A stretch of 64,000 bases of DNA from Plotosus lineatus (Eukaryota; Chordata; Actinopteri; Siluriformes; Plotosidae): positions 39,282,564 through 39,346,563 of the forward strand of contig CM045734.1 of NCBI GenBank assembly GCA_024760905.1, in the 5' to 3' direction. Below, piece by piece: positions 31,714-43,116 of this stretch. Below the pieces are notes generated by a model. That model was given only the letters and a program-made list of their open reading frames with translations, was not told the DNA's origin and ran no database searches. Within the stretch, counting starts at the first letter, position 1. Each line of letters opens with the position of its first letter. The position numbers and the translations under genes are program-made.

Positions 31714-32054
31714 GGGGCAGTGGTGGTCTAGTGGATAGGGTGCTGGATCGCTGATCCTAAGGTTGGGGGTTCGAGTCCCCACAAGATTGTCACTCTCCCC
31801 CCCAGTGCAGCTAACTGGGTTATCAAAGGCGGGCCATGTCTCTCACTGTCTATGGTGAGAGGTATGTAAAAGAACCATTGCTGACTTTCGTAAAGAGTAG
31901 CTGCAAAGCCGTCAGCGTGTTTCTGTCCCTTGTTAAAGGGTTGTGACAGGAAGGGCATCCGACGTAAAAACCTCTGCCAAATCAAATGTGCGAATCAGAT
32001 GATTCGCTGTGGCGACTCCCGAGACAGGGAAAAAGCTGAAAGGAGAAGAAGAAG
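31714..32054 (+). mobile_element. SINE family B, complete, with TSD
   Basis: 16-bp flanks ACACAATGATTTTAGA at 31698-31713 and 32055-32070. The head is GGGGCAGTGGTGGTCTAGTG. The tail shows the RTE 5' leader piece (GACAGGAAGGGCATCCGACG), then GATGATTCGCTGTGGCGACT and a (GAA)n end. The best reference copy for family B. Confidence 0.96.
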
Positions 32055-32075
32055 ACACAATGATTTTAGAATTTT

Positions 32076-32398
32076 AGGGCAGTGATGTGGTATAGGGCGC
32101 TAGATCGCTGATCCGAAGGTTGGGGATCTGAGTCCTACTCTCCACAAGGTTGTCACTGCCCCCCGTGCAGATAACTGGGTTATCAAAGACGGGCCATGTC
32201 TCTCACTGTCTATGGTGTGAGGTTCATGTAAAAGAACCATTGCTGACTTTCGTAAAGACTAGCTGCAAAGCCATCAGCGTGTTACTGCCCCTTGCTAAAG
32301 GGTTGTGTCAGGAAGGGTATCTGACGTAAAAAACCTATACCAATGATTCGCTTTGGCGACCCCTGATAAAGGGAAAAAGCCGAAAGGAAAAGACAAAG
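32076..32398 (+). mobile_element. SINE family B, tandem neighbour
   Basis: It starts right after the previous TSD (GGGCAGTGATGTGGTATAGG) and ends GGGAAAAAGCCGAAAGGAAA. Confidence 0.88.
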
Positions 32399-32645
32399 AC
32401 GCTAACTGGGTTATCAATGACCAGCCATGTCTCTCACTGTCTACGGTGAGAGGACATGTAAAACAACCATTGCTGACTTTTGTCAAGAGTATGCTCCACA
32501 GCTGTCAGCATGTTTCTGCCCTGCGATGGCCTAACAAGCTGTCCAGGGTGTACTCTGTCCTTTCCCAGAGTTGGCTGAGATAGGCACCAGCTTCCCCACG
32601 ACCGTAATTAGTATTAAGTGGTTCAGAAAATGAATGAATCAATGA
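32399..32645 (+). mobile_element. SINE family A, head missing
   Basis: Begins GCTAACTGGGTTATCAATGA directly after the B tail and ends in tail module 1 with GAATGAATCAATGAATC. It is the third element of a head-to-tail SINE cluster. Confidence 0.85.
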
Positions 32646-33440
32646 ATCCAGAGTCATTTCAGGTAATTGTCTTTGAAAGAACAAAAGTATGAAATCATAC
32701 AGGACGCTTCCCACTAAAGCCCTGAAACTGACTGCTGTGAAGCCAAAGCACACAAGAGCAGAACAAGAGTCTTACTTTGTCTCCGAATTTAGACAGGAGA
32801 CAGTCAACTTTCTTCTCCTCAGCTTTATTTACTAAAGCTGGCTCTTATTATCTCCCTCCCTGCTATCTAGTTTCCATGACTACAAAGAGATGTCATTTAT
32901 TGGGAGGGCACAAATAGGACAATTTAAACTAAATTCTCTGAAATGTCAAAAAATATGGTCATAGTAAAAAAAAAAAAAAAAAAAAAAAATTAGCCTTCTA
33001 GTATTTCATTTGAATCTTTTGTGTCTCTGGGAATTGTGCCTATACAGCTTCATAAACTCAGTGATTTGTTATGCAAAACTAAATAGGACTGGAACAGAAA
33101 ATCTCATATTATACCCTGCATAAATATTATGGTAGACAAAAGTCATAAGATCCACGCCTAATTTCTAAAAGTGTTTAATAGTCATTTAATCTTCCGTGCA
33201 AAGGAGAGCGCAGAGTTGACGACCTAAGTGAAGAAGCTCTGCCGATATTTAAAAGGATAGTTTGTATATGTTCACACATCAGGTTATGGAGATGTTTATA
33301 TTGAGCTTCTGTGTGCAGCATTCAAAAGATACAATCACCTGTATGAGCCAAGTTGCTCAGAAAATTGCTCCACAAATCAGGCGAAAGTCTTTAGCTCATT
33401 CCAGCCATATTGAATATCGGACAATGACAAAAACGATAAG
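32646..33440. other. Intergenic, poly(A) run only
   Basis: Unique sequence with a 22-23 base poly(A) at 32967-32989. No gene supported. Confidence 0.45.
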
Positions 33441-33444
33441 TTGT

Positions 33445-34048
33445 TCAAACATCCACAAGTCCTGGGTTCAAATCCCAGGTTTGGTGGGAGTGATTCTGTG
33501 TGGAGTTTGCATAGATTGTCTTCAGGTACTCTGGTTTAAAGACATGCACATTAGGCTAATTGACCCTGTGTTTTGGCGCAATGGAGTGATGAGCTGTTCG
33601 GGGTGTGTGCTGCCTTCGCTTAGAATCAGTTGAGATCTATCTACGTCTACATCCGATCACGAGGAATGGACGTCCATCCCAGAAGCTTGAATGATGCTCC
33701 TACAGGGATTGTCATGGCTGTGATCATAATGATCTACCGTGTGGTTCGCCAGGCCACATACGGACTCACTCACACCTACGGGCAATTTGGAACAGCCAAT
33801 TAATCTACTGTGCATGTTCTTGGATTGTGGGAGGAAACCATAGTACCAGGAGGAAACCCACACAAGCACGGGGCGAACATGCAAACTCCACACAGAAACA
33901 CCCAGGCCAGGAATCGAACCCAGGCTTTCTTGCTGTGGGGCGGACGTGCTAACCACTATGCCACTGTGCCGCCCATTTCAGCTGAGATAGGCTTCAGCCT
34001 CCTTATGACCCTATTAGGATTACACAGTTGGCAAATGAATAAATGGAT
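33445..34048 (+). mobile_element. SINE family C, split by a reverse SINE C
   Basis: The C head and body run to about 33636 (CAGTTGAGAT). The tail resumes at about 33977 (CAGCTGAGATAGGCTTCAGC) and ends GCAAATGAATAAATGG. Confidence 0.85.
33637..33974 (-). mobile_element. SINE family C nested inside another C
   Basis: Well-preserved head 2 in reverse (ends GGCATAGTGG.. on the minus strand; GCCACTGTGCCGCC on plus). It has the C body but a 3' part that differs from tail module 1. Flanks CAG(T/C)TGAGAT form a short TSD. Confidence 0.85.
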
Positions 34049-34946
34049 GTTCTTTATATAGTATGAGTATTTATGTTTACCCATCTCTTGCTTGATATGA
34101 TTGTCATGTCGACGTCTACAATGCAACGATCAACTGTATTTTCACCAACCACCCAACCAAATTGCTTCGACTTGATTGATATGTAAGTGATGTATCATGT
34201 CTTCAATTTGTTTGACAAAGCGGTCACACTTGATATTAAAAACTCATTTAACACACCAGCACTTGTTCAGAAATCCAAAACCATGGCATGATCCCAAAAC
34301 ATCCCAGAGGATGTCATTACATGACTTATTTATGTCACATACAACTGTCAAGACTTGTTCTACTTCACTTTTCCAGTCATTAAAAATATCCCTTCTTTCA
34401 GTGGACATGTTTTCACTCCCACCTGGCATTTTAAAAGTGGAAAAACAATAAATAATATTAATATTTATTCTAACTTGAAAAGTAAAGTGTGTGTATACTG
34501 TTGTGTGGGATCATAATAATTATGGGTTGTACGTTTCTTGCTTACTGGAGATCTGAAATAGCTTCCTTAAAGGGAAGTCATGTGACTTTCTTAGCCGTGA
34601 TCCAAAGATCCAACACTAACAATAGCACCCATGCATTCCAGACTGCCCTTTCCAAAAGTTTCCAGACTGCTCTTCTACAAACTACTGCCTCCATCCTGAC
34701 CACTCGCAGTTGGCTACAATATTTAGCTCCACTGCTACGACATGGTGTTTAACCTGTCACAGATTAAGATTTTTTTAATAAGGTTTGCAAGTTAATTCAC
34801 GTATTCAACTGCTCATTTGGGACAGTCAGTTGCGTTACAGTTGAAAAAATCAAATCACTAATGAATAACACTACTTTTCAGCAGAATACAATTTAAGATT
34901 TGATTATTAGACTGAAATTAAAGTATTTTTGGTAGAATGCGCTTCC
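34049..34946. other. Intergenic with an unexplained 61-codon frame
   Basis: At 34244-34429 on the minus strand a frame begins MPGGSENMSTERRDIFNDWK and is rich in charged residues and cysteine, unlike the surrounding repeat frames. I recognise no family and see no splice support. Confidence 0.25.
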
Positions 34947-34963
34947 AAATTGATGCATAATTG

Positions 34964-35315
34964 TCTGTCTTCCTTTCGGCTTTTTTCCCTTTTACTTGGG
35001 AGTCGCCACAGCGAATCATCTGATTCGCACGTTTGATTTGGCAGAGGTTTTTACGTCGGATGCCCTTCCTGTCACAACCCTTTTTAGCAAGGGACAGAAA
35101 CACGCTGACGACTTTGCAGCTACTCTTTACGAAAGTCAGCAATGGTTCTTTTACATGCCTCTCACCATAGACAGTGAGAGACATGGCCCTCCTTTGATAA
35201 CCCAGTTAGCTGCACTGGGGGGGACAGTGACAACCTTGTGGAGAGTGGGACTTGAACCTCCAACCTTTGGATCAGCGATCCAGCGCCCTATATCACTAGA
35301 CCATCACTGCCCCTT
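34964..35315 (-). mobile_element. SINE family B, complete, with TSD
   Basis: 17-bp flanks AAATTGATGCATAATTG at 34947-34963 and 35316-35332. Confidence 0.96.
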
Positions 35316-35375
35316 AAATTGATGCATAATTGATGCATAATTACACACCTCTAATTGGGGGAAACTGTAACGAAA

Positions 35376-35554
35376 TGTTTAGCGAAGTGGCTTTGGGAGT
35401 TAACGATTGTCGGTTTGGTTCCTGATCCGGCAGGAAAAATGCTTGGAGGGAGGGTGAACTGCCCCTTTCTTTCCTCCACCTTCATATCTGAAATAAGGCA
35501 CCCAACCCCCCAACTGCTCTCTGGGCACCCCTAATGTGTGTGGCCTCACTGTTA

Positions 35555-35558
<4 letters not shown>
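35376..35558 (+). mobile_element. SINE family F
   Basis: tRNA-like head (GTTTAGCGAAGTGGCTTTGG, B-box-like GGTTCCTGATCC), block CACCTTCATATCTGAAATAA and GGGCACCCCTAATGTGTGTG, which runs into (GT)n. The second copy is at 46385-46660 in reverse. Confidence 0.75.

Positions 35559-35632
<74 letters not shown>
35559..35632 (+). repeat. (GT)n at a SINE F 3' end
   Basis: About 37 GT units continuing directly from the SINE F end. Confidence 0.97.
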
Positions 35633-35635
<3 letters not shown>

Positions 35636-35764
35636 CACACATTGGATAGACTAAATGCAGAGATAATAATTTCCCTTGTGAGATTAAAACAATCAAAATA
35701 AAAGTCAAAAAATTAAAAACAAAATGTTTAAAATATGAATAAAAAACAAACACGTTATTTATTC

Positions 35765-36103
35765 TTTCATTTTCTAAGTCGCTTAATCTTGTTTAGGTTC
35801 ACGAGGAGGCTCAGCCAATACCAGGCGAGAGCGGGGTACACCGTGGACACCTTGTAGCTCGTGAGGCCATTGCAAGGCTAACGCACAAATAACCATTCAC
35901 ACTCACACCGAGGGACAATTTTGAACTGCAAATTAGCCTACTGTTTCTGTTTTTGGACTGTGGAAGGGAAACCTGAGTACCCAGAAGAAACCTATGCAAG
36001 CACAGGAGAGCATACTAACTCCACACAGATACACCAAGACTGGGAATCAAACTCAGACCTTCTTGCTGTGAATACAATCCACTGTGCTACTGTGTCACCC
36101 ACA
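35765..36103 (-). mobile_element. SINE family C with tail module 1
   Basis: Complete in reverse: tail TTTCTAAGTCGCTTAATC to the head CACTGTGCTACTGTGTCACC. It is followed directly by (CA)n. Confidence 0.85.
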
Positions 36104-36105
36104 CA

Positions 36106-36196
<91 letters not shown>

Positions 36197-36197
36197 T

Positions 36198-36258
<61 letters not shown>
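36104..36258 (+). repeat. (CA)n(TA)n compound array
   Basis: CA to about 36140, TA to 36188, a GTGTGTTTGTGTG bridge, then TA to 36258. Confidence 0.97.
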
Positions 36259-36266
<8 letters not shown>

Positions 36267-36270
36267 ATAC

Positions 36271-36569
36271 TCATTCATTCATTTTCTATAACCACTTAAT
36301 CCTAATTAGGGTCGCGTACACCCTGGACAGCTCGCCAGGCCATCGCAAGGCAGAAACACGATGATGGCTATGTAGCTACTCTTGACGAAAGTCAGCAATG
36401 GTTCTTTTACATGCCTCTCACCATAGACAGTGAAAGACATGGCCGGCCTTTGAGAACCCAGTTAGCTGCACTGGGGGGACAGTGACAACCTTGTGGAGAG
36501 TGGGACTCAAACCCCCCCAACTTTAGGGTCAGCGATCCAGTGCCCTATACCACTAGGCCACCACTGCCC
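36271..36569 (-). mobile_element. SINE family A with a deletion in the tail
   Basis: The tail lacks the AGGCTGGCGCCCATCC segment. The head end (CCACCACTGCCC) overlaps the target site of the following LINE. Confidence 0.88.
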
Positions 36570-36575
36570 ATAGAT

Positions 36576-39500
36576 TTCATTGGCATCCGTCAGTCTCGGG
36601 AGACTATGGTCTTGCACACTGTTTGGATGAGCATCGTCTGGTGTGACTAGTCACGCCGATGCGGGAATGACAGTCCCTCTTGCAGTATGGGCATCGGAAC
36701 TGGGTAGTTTCTCTGTCAGCTGGGGCTTTTCTTCTCTGGCGCTTGACATCGGAACTCTGCGCGAGTGATTCTTCTAGCTGAAGGATTACTTCACGCACTG
36801 TCTGTCGCCATGCTGATCTTTCACAGTCTGCAGCTTCCCAAGTGCTTGTTTCGATATTCAGGGCTTTCAGGTCTCGCTTCCCTATATCTTTGTAGCGCAA
36901 TTTTGGTCTGCCAGTTGAACGGCTTCCAAGAGCAAGTTCTCCATAGCGAAGGTCCTTTGGGATCTGTCCGTTTTTCCATGCGCATCACATGTCCAAGCCA
37001 TCGCATTTGTCTCAGCTTCAGTAGGCTATACATGCTTTGAATATGGGCTCTTCCCAAGACACTGGTATTGGTGACTTTATCCTGCCAGGTGATGTTCAGG
37101 ATACGGCGAAGACAGTGCATGTGGAAGGTGTTGAGTTTGTGCTCTTGTTTTGCATGCAGAGTCCATGCCTTGCTTCCATAAAGGAGGGTGCTTATGATGC
37201 AGGCTTTGTATACTAGGACCTTTGTGTGCTCTGTCAGTTTTCTATTGGTCCAAACTCTCTTATTTAGTCTGGCCATTGTGGTTGCTGCTTTGCCAATGCA
37301 CTTGTACAACTCCGTGTCCAGGGACAATGAGTCTGAGATGGTGGAGCCCAGATAGACAAAAACATGGACAGCATCCAACTCTTGTTCGCCGAGTCTTATC
37401 TCAGGTGGTTTGTCCAAGCCCTGCTCCATGATCTGTGTCTTCTTCTGACTAATTGTGAGACCAAAGTCTTGGCTTGCCCTGTTGAAGTGGTCCATGAGGT
37501 GCTGGAGTCCTTCCTCAGAGGGGGTGGTAATTGCAGCATCATTGGCAAAGAGGAAGTCATGTAAAGCTCGCATTTGGACTTTAGTCTTGGCTCTGAGTCT
37601 TGACAAGTTAAAGAGTTTACCGTCTGACCTGGTTTGGAGGTAGATGCCCTCTGTGGTGGAACCAAAGACATGTTTAAGCAGGACAGCAAAGAAGATGCCA
37701 AACAATGTTGGGGTAAGGACACAACCATTTTACTCCACTGTTGATGTTAAAGCTCTCTGATGTTGACCCATCAAAGACCACTGTACCTTGCATGTTGTCG
37801 TGGAAGAACTTGATAATGTTCAGTAGCTTTGGTGGACATCCTATCTTTGGGAGAATCTTGAAGAGACCATCTCTGCTAATAGTGTCAAAAGCCTTTGTCA
37901 GATCGATGAAGGCAATGTAGAGTGGGAGTCTTTGTTCTCTACACTTCTCCTGGAGTTGTCTGAGAGAGAAGACCATGTCAATGGTGGACCTTGAGGAACG
38001 AAAGCCACACTGGGATTCTGAGTACACTCTTTCGGCAATAACTTGTAGCCTCTTCAGTGTGACTCTTGCAAAGAGTTTTCCCACAGTGCTTAAAAGTGAG
38101 ATCCCGCGGTAATTGTTGCAATCGCTTCTGTTGCCCTTGTTCTTGTAGAGCGTTACAATGTTGCCGTCCCTCATGTCTTGTGGAACTTCACCCTCATGCC
38201 AACAGAGGCAGACTATTTTGTGTAGTTCTTCTATCAGGGTTCCTTTGCAGCATTTCAGAATCTCTGCAGGGATGCCATCCTTCCCAGGTGCTTTTCCTGT
38301 GGCCAGCAAATCTAGGGCTTTGTGCATTTCCTCCAGGGTTGGCTCTTCATCCAGTTCCTCTAGCATAGATAGAAACTCAATTGCGTCCAATGTATCCTCA
38401 AAGACAAGGTTCTCCTTGGCATATAACTCAGCATGTTCCACCCAGCATTCCATCTGTTGTTCTTGGTCTTGAATTATCTCTCCTGAGGAAGACTTTAGAG
38501 GGGTACTTTTCTTCTTGCTAGGATTCACTGCCTGTTTGATTCCATCATACATCCCCTTAAAATTTCCCGTGTCTGCTGCAATCTGTATCTTAGAGTACAG
38601 CTGGAGCCAGTAGTCATTTGCACAGCGCCTGGCAATCTGTTGGACTTTGCTGCGGTAGCTTCGGAGTGCCTTTAGGTTTTTCTCACTAGGGTCAGTTTTA
38701 TAGGCTATGAGAGCAGCTCTCTTCTCCTCTGTGACTGGTCTGATCTTCTCTGCATGAGCTTCAAACCAGTTTGCTGACTTCCTTGTCTGCTTACTAAAGA
38801 CTGATACTGCTGAGCTGTAGATGGCATCCCTCACTTGTTCCCAGTTTTCGGTAGCATTCCTACTTTGCAGACCTGTGAGGCGTTCTTCCAGGGTTGTGAC
38901 AAAGCCATCGGCCTTTGTTGGTATTTTAGTGTTGCTTGTGTTTATACCAGGGTGACCTTCTTTCTTTGTGTGTGATATTTGCTTTGCCTGCAGCTTGATC
39001 TTGCTGGAGACAAGGGAATGGTCAGTATCACAGTCAGCACTGTGATAGCTGCGAGTAAGTCTGACGCATGATAGGTTGAAGTGCTTAATGAGGATCAGGT
39101 CGAGCTGGTGCCAGTGTTTGGATCGTGGGTGCCTCCAAGAGACTCTGTGTTGGGGCTTGGTGTTGAAGAATGTGTTGCTGATGCAGAGGTTATGGTGGCA
39201 GCAGAGCTCTAGCAAACGCTGTCCATTTTCGTTCATTCGTCCAGTGCCGAACTTTCCAAGGCAGCTTGGCCAGGTATTATAGTCAGTGCCGACTCTGGCG
39301 TTAAAATCACCGAGTATGAAAAGTGACCGTGCAGCGGGGACTATGCTAATGGAAGAGCCAAGGTCATCGTAGAACTTGTCTTTGATGTCACTGGGAGATG
39401 TGAGAGTTGGAGCATAGACGCTGATAATGGTGACTGATCCAGCTACAGTGTGGAGCTGTAGGGACAGATCCTTCTATGGGTGAGATGATAGATCCCAGCA

Positions 39501-40686
39501 GGGTGTTACGGACTGCAAAACCCATGCCATGTTCCCTCACTTGGTTGGGTGTCTTCCCTTTCCAGAAGAAGGTGAAGTCTTTCTCTCTCACAGAGCCTGT
39601 CTCTGGGAGTCTAGTTTCCTGGAGGGCAACAATGTCCATCTCCAGCCTGTTCAGTTCCCAGTCAATGATAGCTGTTTCTCGGGTGTCATCGATTTCTTCA
39701 AGGCTGTCAGTGAAACCTGGCATCATTGTCCTCACATTCCAGGTGTCCAGTTTTAGAATAGAATGCTTTGACTTTTCCTTTCTCAAAGATTTTATTTTCT
39801 TGTTCAAGTAGTTGTTTGGTGCACAGGTTGTCGATCCGCTTGTCGGTTTTCATTCTAAACTCCACGCACCCAGTGAGGTTAGCGGACCGTGGCGAGGCAG
39901 CACCTGATTGGCTGGGGGCTGCCCAGCTTGAGGCAGGCGGTAGCTGCCCAATGAGCCACAATGGCCTCTCCTACCATTGGAAGCAACCCCTGGCATCTAG
40001 CTCTACGCCAATCATACTGATGACTTAAAACCAGTAGACTGCTGCTTCCCGTGTTGTGTCGACACTGTGTAGTGAAGCTGGAGTGTCCTCTCCAGTGTGC
40101 AAGGGCCTGGGTTTGTGTATATGGAGAAAGAACTGTTACCCATGCAGTAGATTCCCCCTCTCTACGTCATAGAAAAGGTCCAGTGGAAAAGCAAAATGCC
40201 AGTACAAATGGTTTCCACGCCGTCGCAGGAGTTGCCAAGTCGGGCTGAGTACAGCATTGAAAAGCCTTCGGGACTTCAGCTCCTGATTTGCTGTTAGGGT
40301 TTACTCCCTTAGCTTTAAACTCTCCTGAGATATCCACAAGGCAATGGAACTATTTGACCCAGAGCTGGGGGTTTGGTTCATGGGCTTCAGGGCGTGTCCA
40401 CACACTGGTGGGCCTGCAAACCTCACATCTGGGGGCCAAACCTCCTCCGAGTCCCTCGTAGTTTAGCCTGAGTCTGCAAGGTGCTCAGTTACCATGTGTC
40501 GCCAGGAGGAGGCACTACATAGGACTTGGTAATGGAGAGGCTATGTACTGGCAGAAGGAGACTTACGCACATGGCTCCTCTTTTCACAAAAGCTAGCCAG
40601 CGGTGCAGGCTGAAAGCAAGAGGTGATAAGCACAGTCACTGCAGCTACAGCACACAAGATGCATCACACTGCCATTTGTGACACAC
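36576..40686 (-). mobile_element. LINE, 4.1 kb, apparently near full length
   Basis: A non-LTR retrotransposon on the minus strand. It has a 5' leader (about 40.69-39.85 kb), endonuclease, reverse transcriptase and a C-terminal zinc finger. Flanks GCCCATAGAT at 36566-36575 and 40687-40696 suggest a 10-bp TSD. The left one is inside the SINE A terminus, so the LINE came after that SINE. It has no long poly(A). It resembles the fish/invertebrate elements often annotated as craniofacial development protein 2-like; the clade is not certain. Confidence 0.85.
36604..39807 (-). pseudogene. LINE endonuclease-reverse transcriptase, broken
   Basis: The order on minus is as follows. Endonuclease start at 39807 (LDTWNVRTMMPG, DIVALQETRLPETGS, REHGMGFAVRNTLLG). 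A frame break near 39470. Endonuclease end plus RT from about 39465 to 37674 (NNYRGISLL, CGFRSSRSTIDMVFSL, AFIDLTKAFDTISRDGLF). A second break near 37710-37730, where GVKQG is also lost. Then 37705-36950 (FGIFFAVLLKHVFG, DFLFANDAAITTP, SALLYGS-like LLYGSKAWTL, RMRWLGHVMRME). A third break near 36950. Finally RYKDIGKRDLKALNIE and a zinc finger CPYCKRDC..SHTRRC, ending at 36604. In the catalytic box the first Asp of the usual FADD is Asn (FAND), so the enzyme would be dead even without the frameshifts. Confidence 0.9.
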
Positions 40687-40692
40687 GCCCAT

Positions 40693-40693
<1 letters not shown>

Positions 40694-40787
<94 letters not shown>
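40694..40787 (+). repeat. (TA)n microsatellite
   Basis: About 46 TA units immediately beyond the LINE 5' TSD. Confidence 0.98.
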
Positions 40788-40789
<2 letters not shown>

Positions 40790-42140
40790 TGAAACAAAAT
40801 CAAATTTACTGCAGTATTCAAACTATTCCAGCTATTGAAACAGGGTTAATATTCAGATACTGCTTGACCCTTCTAAATTGCTCCTGGTTAAAAACCAACA
40901 TCAGTTAGCAACTGATTTATTAAAAAAAAAGTTTGAGTTTATTTTTGTTTATGGATAAATATTAACTTAAAAGGTTTAGTTCTCTTCAATAGCACATTCT
41001 TTATGTGGTTGAGTAACAGATCATCAGACGTCTGTGGTTGTTTCCAATATAACCGTATGAGCCCTTCTCTTAAAAAAGGAATCGCATCACCAGGCAAAGC
41101 AACACGATGGCAGTGCTTTCTGGAGATGCACAACATATCAGACATGGTATCAAAAACGTTCGGATGAAAGCAGATGACACAGGAAAAGGATGTGCATTTC
41201 TAATTTAAACCCGACAGTTGCTGTTTAGCATAGTTACAGTGTATGCAAGCTACACAGTTGTTTATCTAGGCAGGGCCTAATCTCACTGGAAATATGGAAT
41301 GAAGCAACTAATTTATAGACATGGAATAAACAACCTTTTGCTGAATGATGTTCAATTTGAATAGATAATGGAAGGAACAGGTATAGCAGTGAAGGAATAG
41401 GTTTATTTTAGCAGTATGTAATTTGTATTGGAAAAGAAAGTGGATTCCAGAATGGACTGGCCTATACAGTGTTTATATCAGGTTTGTATGTGTGGCAAGA
41501 ACACAGTGGGTGGTGAAGATGACTTATCTATATATTCCGTGATTTAAGAATATATGAGCAATAGAAAGTCATAAATGATATAAAGATTAAATCCAAAATA
41601 AGTAAGACAAGGTCTGAGAATGGAGCCGATGTTTATGGGTATAAAAGATTTATTTGTCTGTACAGCGACTTTGCCACTTCTTGGACTACAGCCCGAGCAT
41701 CATTAAAGTCCTGCCAAGTATTTCGGCTCCGGCGCTAATGAGCCGCTATATGTGACTGAGAGTGAACTGAGACGGGTGTCTTCTAAAAATTCCGTCAGCT
41801 CATTGGTGTGCATCTTTAGAAACGAAAAAGTGATGAATCAGGACTGAGAAAACTGGAACATAAATGAATGAAACTTTGTTTTAATGACTGAGAAGTTATA
41901 AATAAAAATTGAAAGGTTCTTTAACCTTGCTTGATTAACACAGAGAAGAATTTCCATGTTTTTCTGAAAAAAGCAAATCTTGCAATCCCAGTAGTCTTGT
42001 TGAGTGATTGTATTTATTGGTCTTCCATGAATTCTTCAGTTAATAAGTTTGAGTAATTCATGCTCAAAGTCAATGTAGCAGTGCTTCAAATTTTACTTGA
42101 TGTACAGGAAAAAAATGAAATTGAAATGTGGGAATTAAAT
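40790..42140. other. Repeat-poor intergenic stretch
   Basis: About 1.35 kb without any SINE or LINE I recognise. There is a GC-richer spot near 41690-41790. A candidate regulatory or conserved region by position only. Confidence 0.35.
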
Positions 42141-42189
42141 CAGTCATTCTCTCACTCATGCTTTTGTTGAACTGCTTAATTCGACTCAG

Positions 42190-43084
42190 GTCATGGAAAG
42201 GCAGAAACCTGGAAAAAGTTAAGTAAAATGCCACAAAACAAGGCCAATTATGCAAAAAAAAAAAATCCTCCAAACAAACAAAAACAAAAAAACGACCCAA
42301 AACCCCCCATCAAAACTACTTACATTTTGATGTGAGGTGGAGGAGATGATAAAAAAATACGAAAGTGGGATGCGGTTGAACGAAGTCGCACAGGAATATG
42401 GCAGAAACCCCTCTACAAGCGGAACAATATTGAAGCAGAAGGAGACCTTAAAGCGGAAATACAGTGATGGAGGCGATTATTTCGGCACGATATTGAAGCA
42501 GATGGAGGCAAGAAAGTGCTCCGTGGGACAAGACCTCCGATTTCGCAAGGAAGCAAGTTAATATTGAATCAGGACCTCTGATCTTTCGAACAGGTAATGT
42601 AATTCTGCTTTAAATTGATTGACTGTTTGGGTTTTTACACCCGAGTCTAGTGTCTCATCAGGCCGGTGCTTATTCCCGGTTTCCGTAGCGTGAAGCAATC
42701 AGGAGTTGAACTCCTCCTGAATGGTACTCTAGTCCATCGCAGGTTACCTTCCCAGTATATTTTTACTGGTACCCATTTATACTGCTGGGTGAACAGAGGC
42801 ACACTTGTGTTGAGACCTTGCCCAGGGGTCTTAGCACAGTGAGGGTCTCAGTAGGATTTGAACTCACAACCTCCATCATGAGCCCAACACTCTAACCACT
42901 ACACCACCGGCTCCACAATACCACTTTAAATACATTACTCTATATGTATGCTTTAAATACATTACTCAAATGCTCTGTCGGCTGCGCGCTGCGTGTGGGC
43001 GGAGCCCGCATTTGGCAAAACACACCAGAGAGACAGAAAGACACAGAAAGAGTTTTGTGATTGTGTGTTTGTTTGTTTGTATGT

Positions 43085-43116
<32 letters not shown>

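Noticed and set aside
35811..36103. Frames of 60-110 codons recurring across the window (for example with SLTVYGERHVKEPLLTF or [17 protein letters not shown])
   Set aside because: They recur because they are translations of SINE families A, B and C in both orientations. They are not genes.
36604..39807. A host endonuclease gene (craniofacial development protein 2-like)
   Set aside because: Reverse transcriptase follows in order, with flanking TSDs and frameshifts. This is a LINE copy, and that gene name is a known mis-annotation of such elements.
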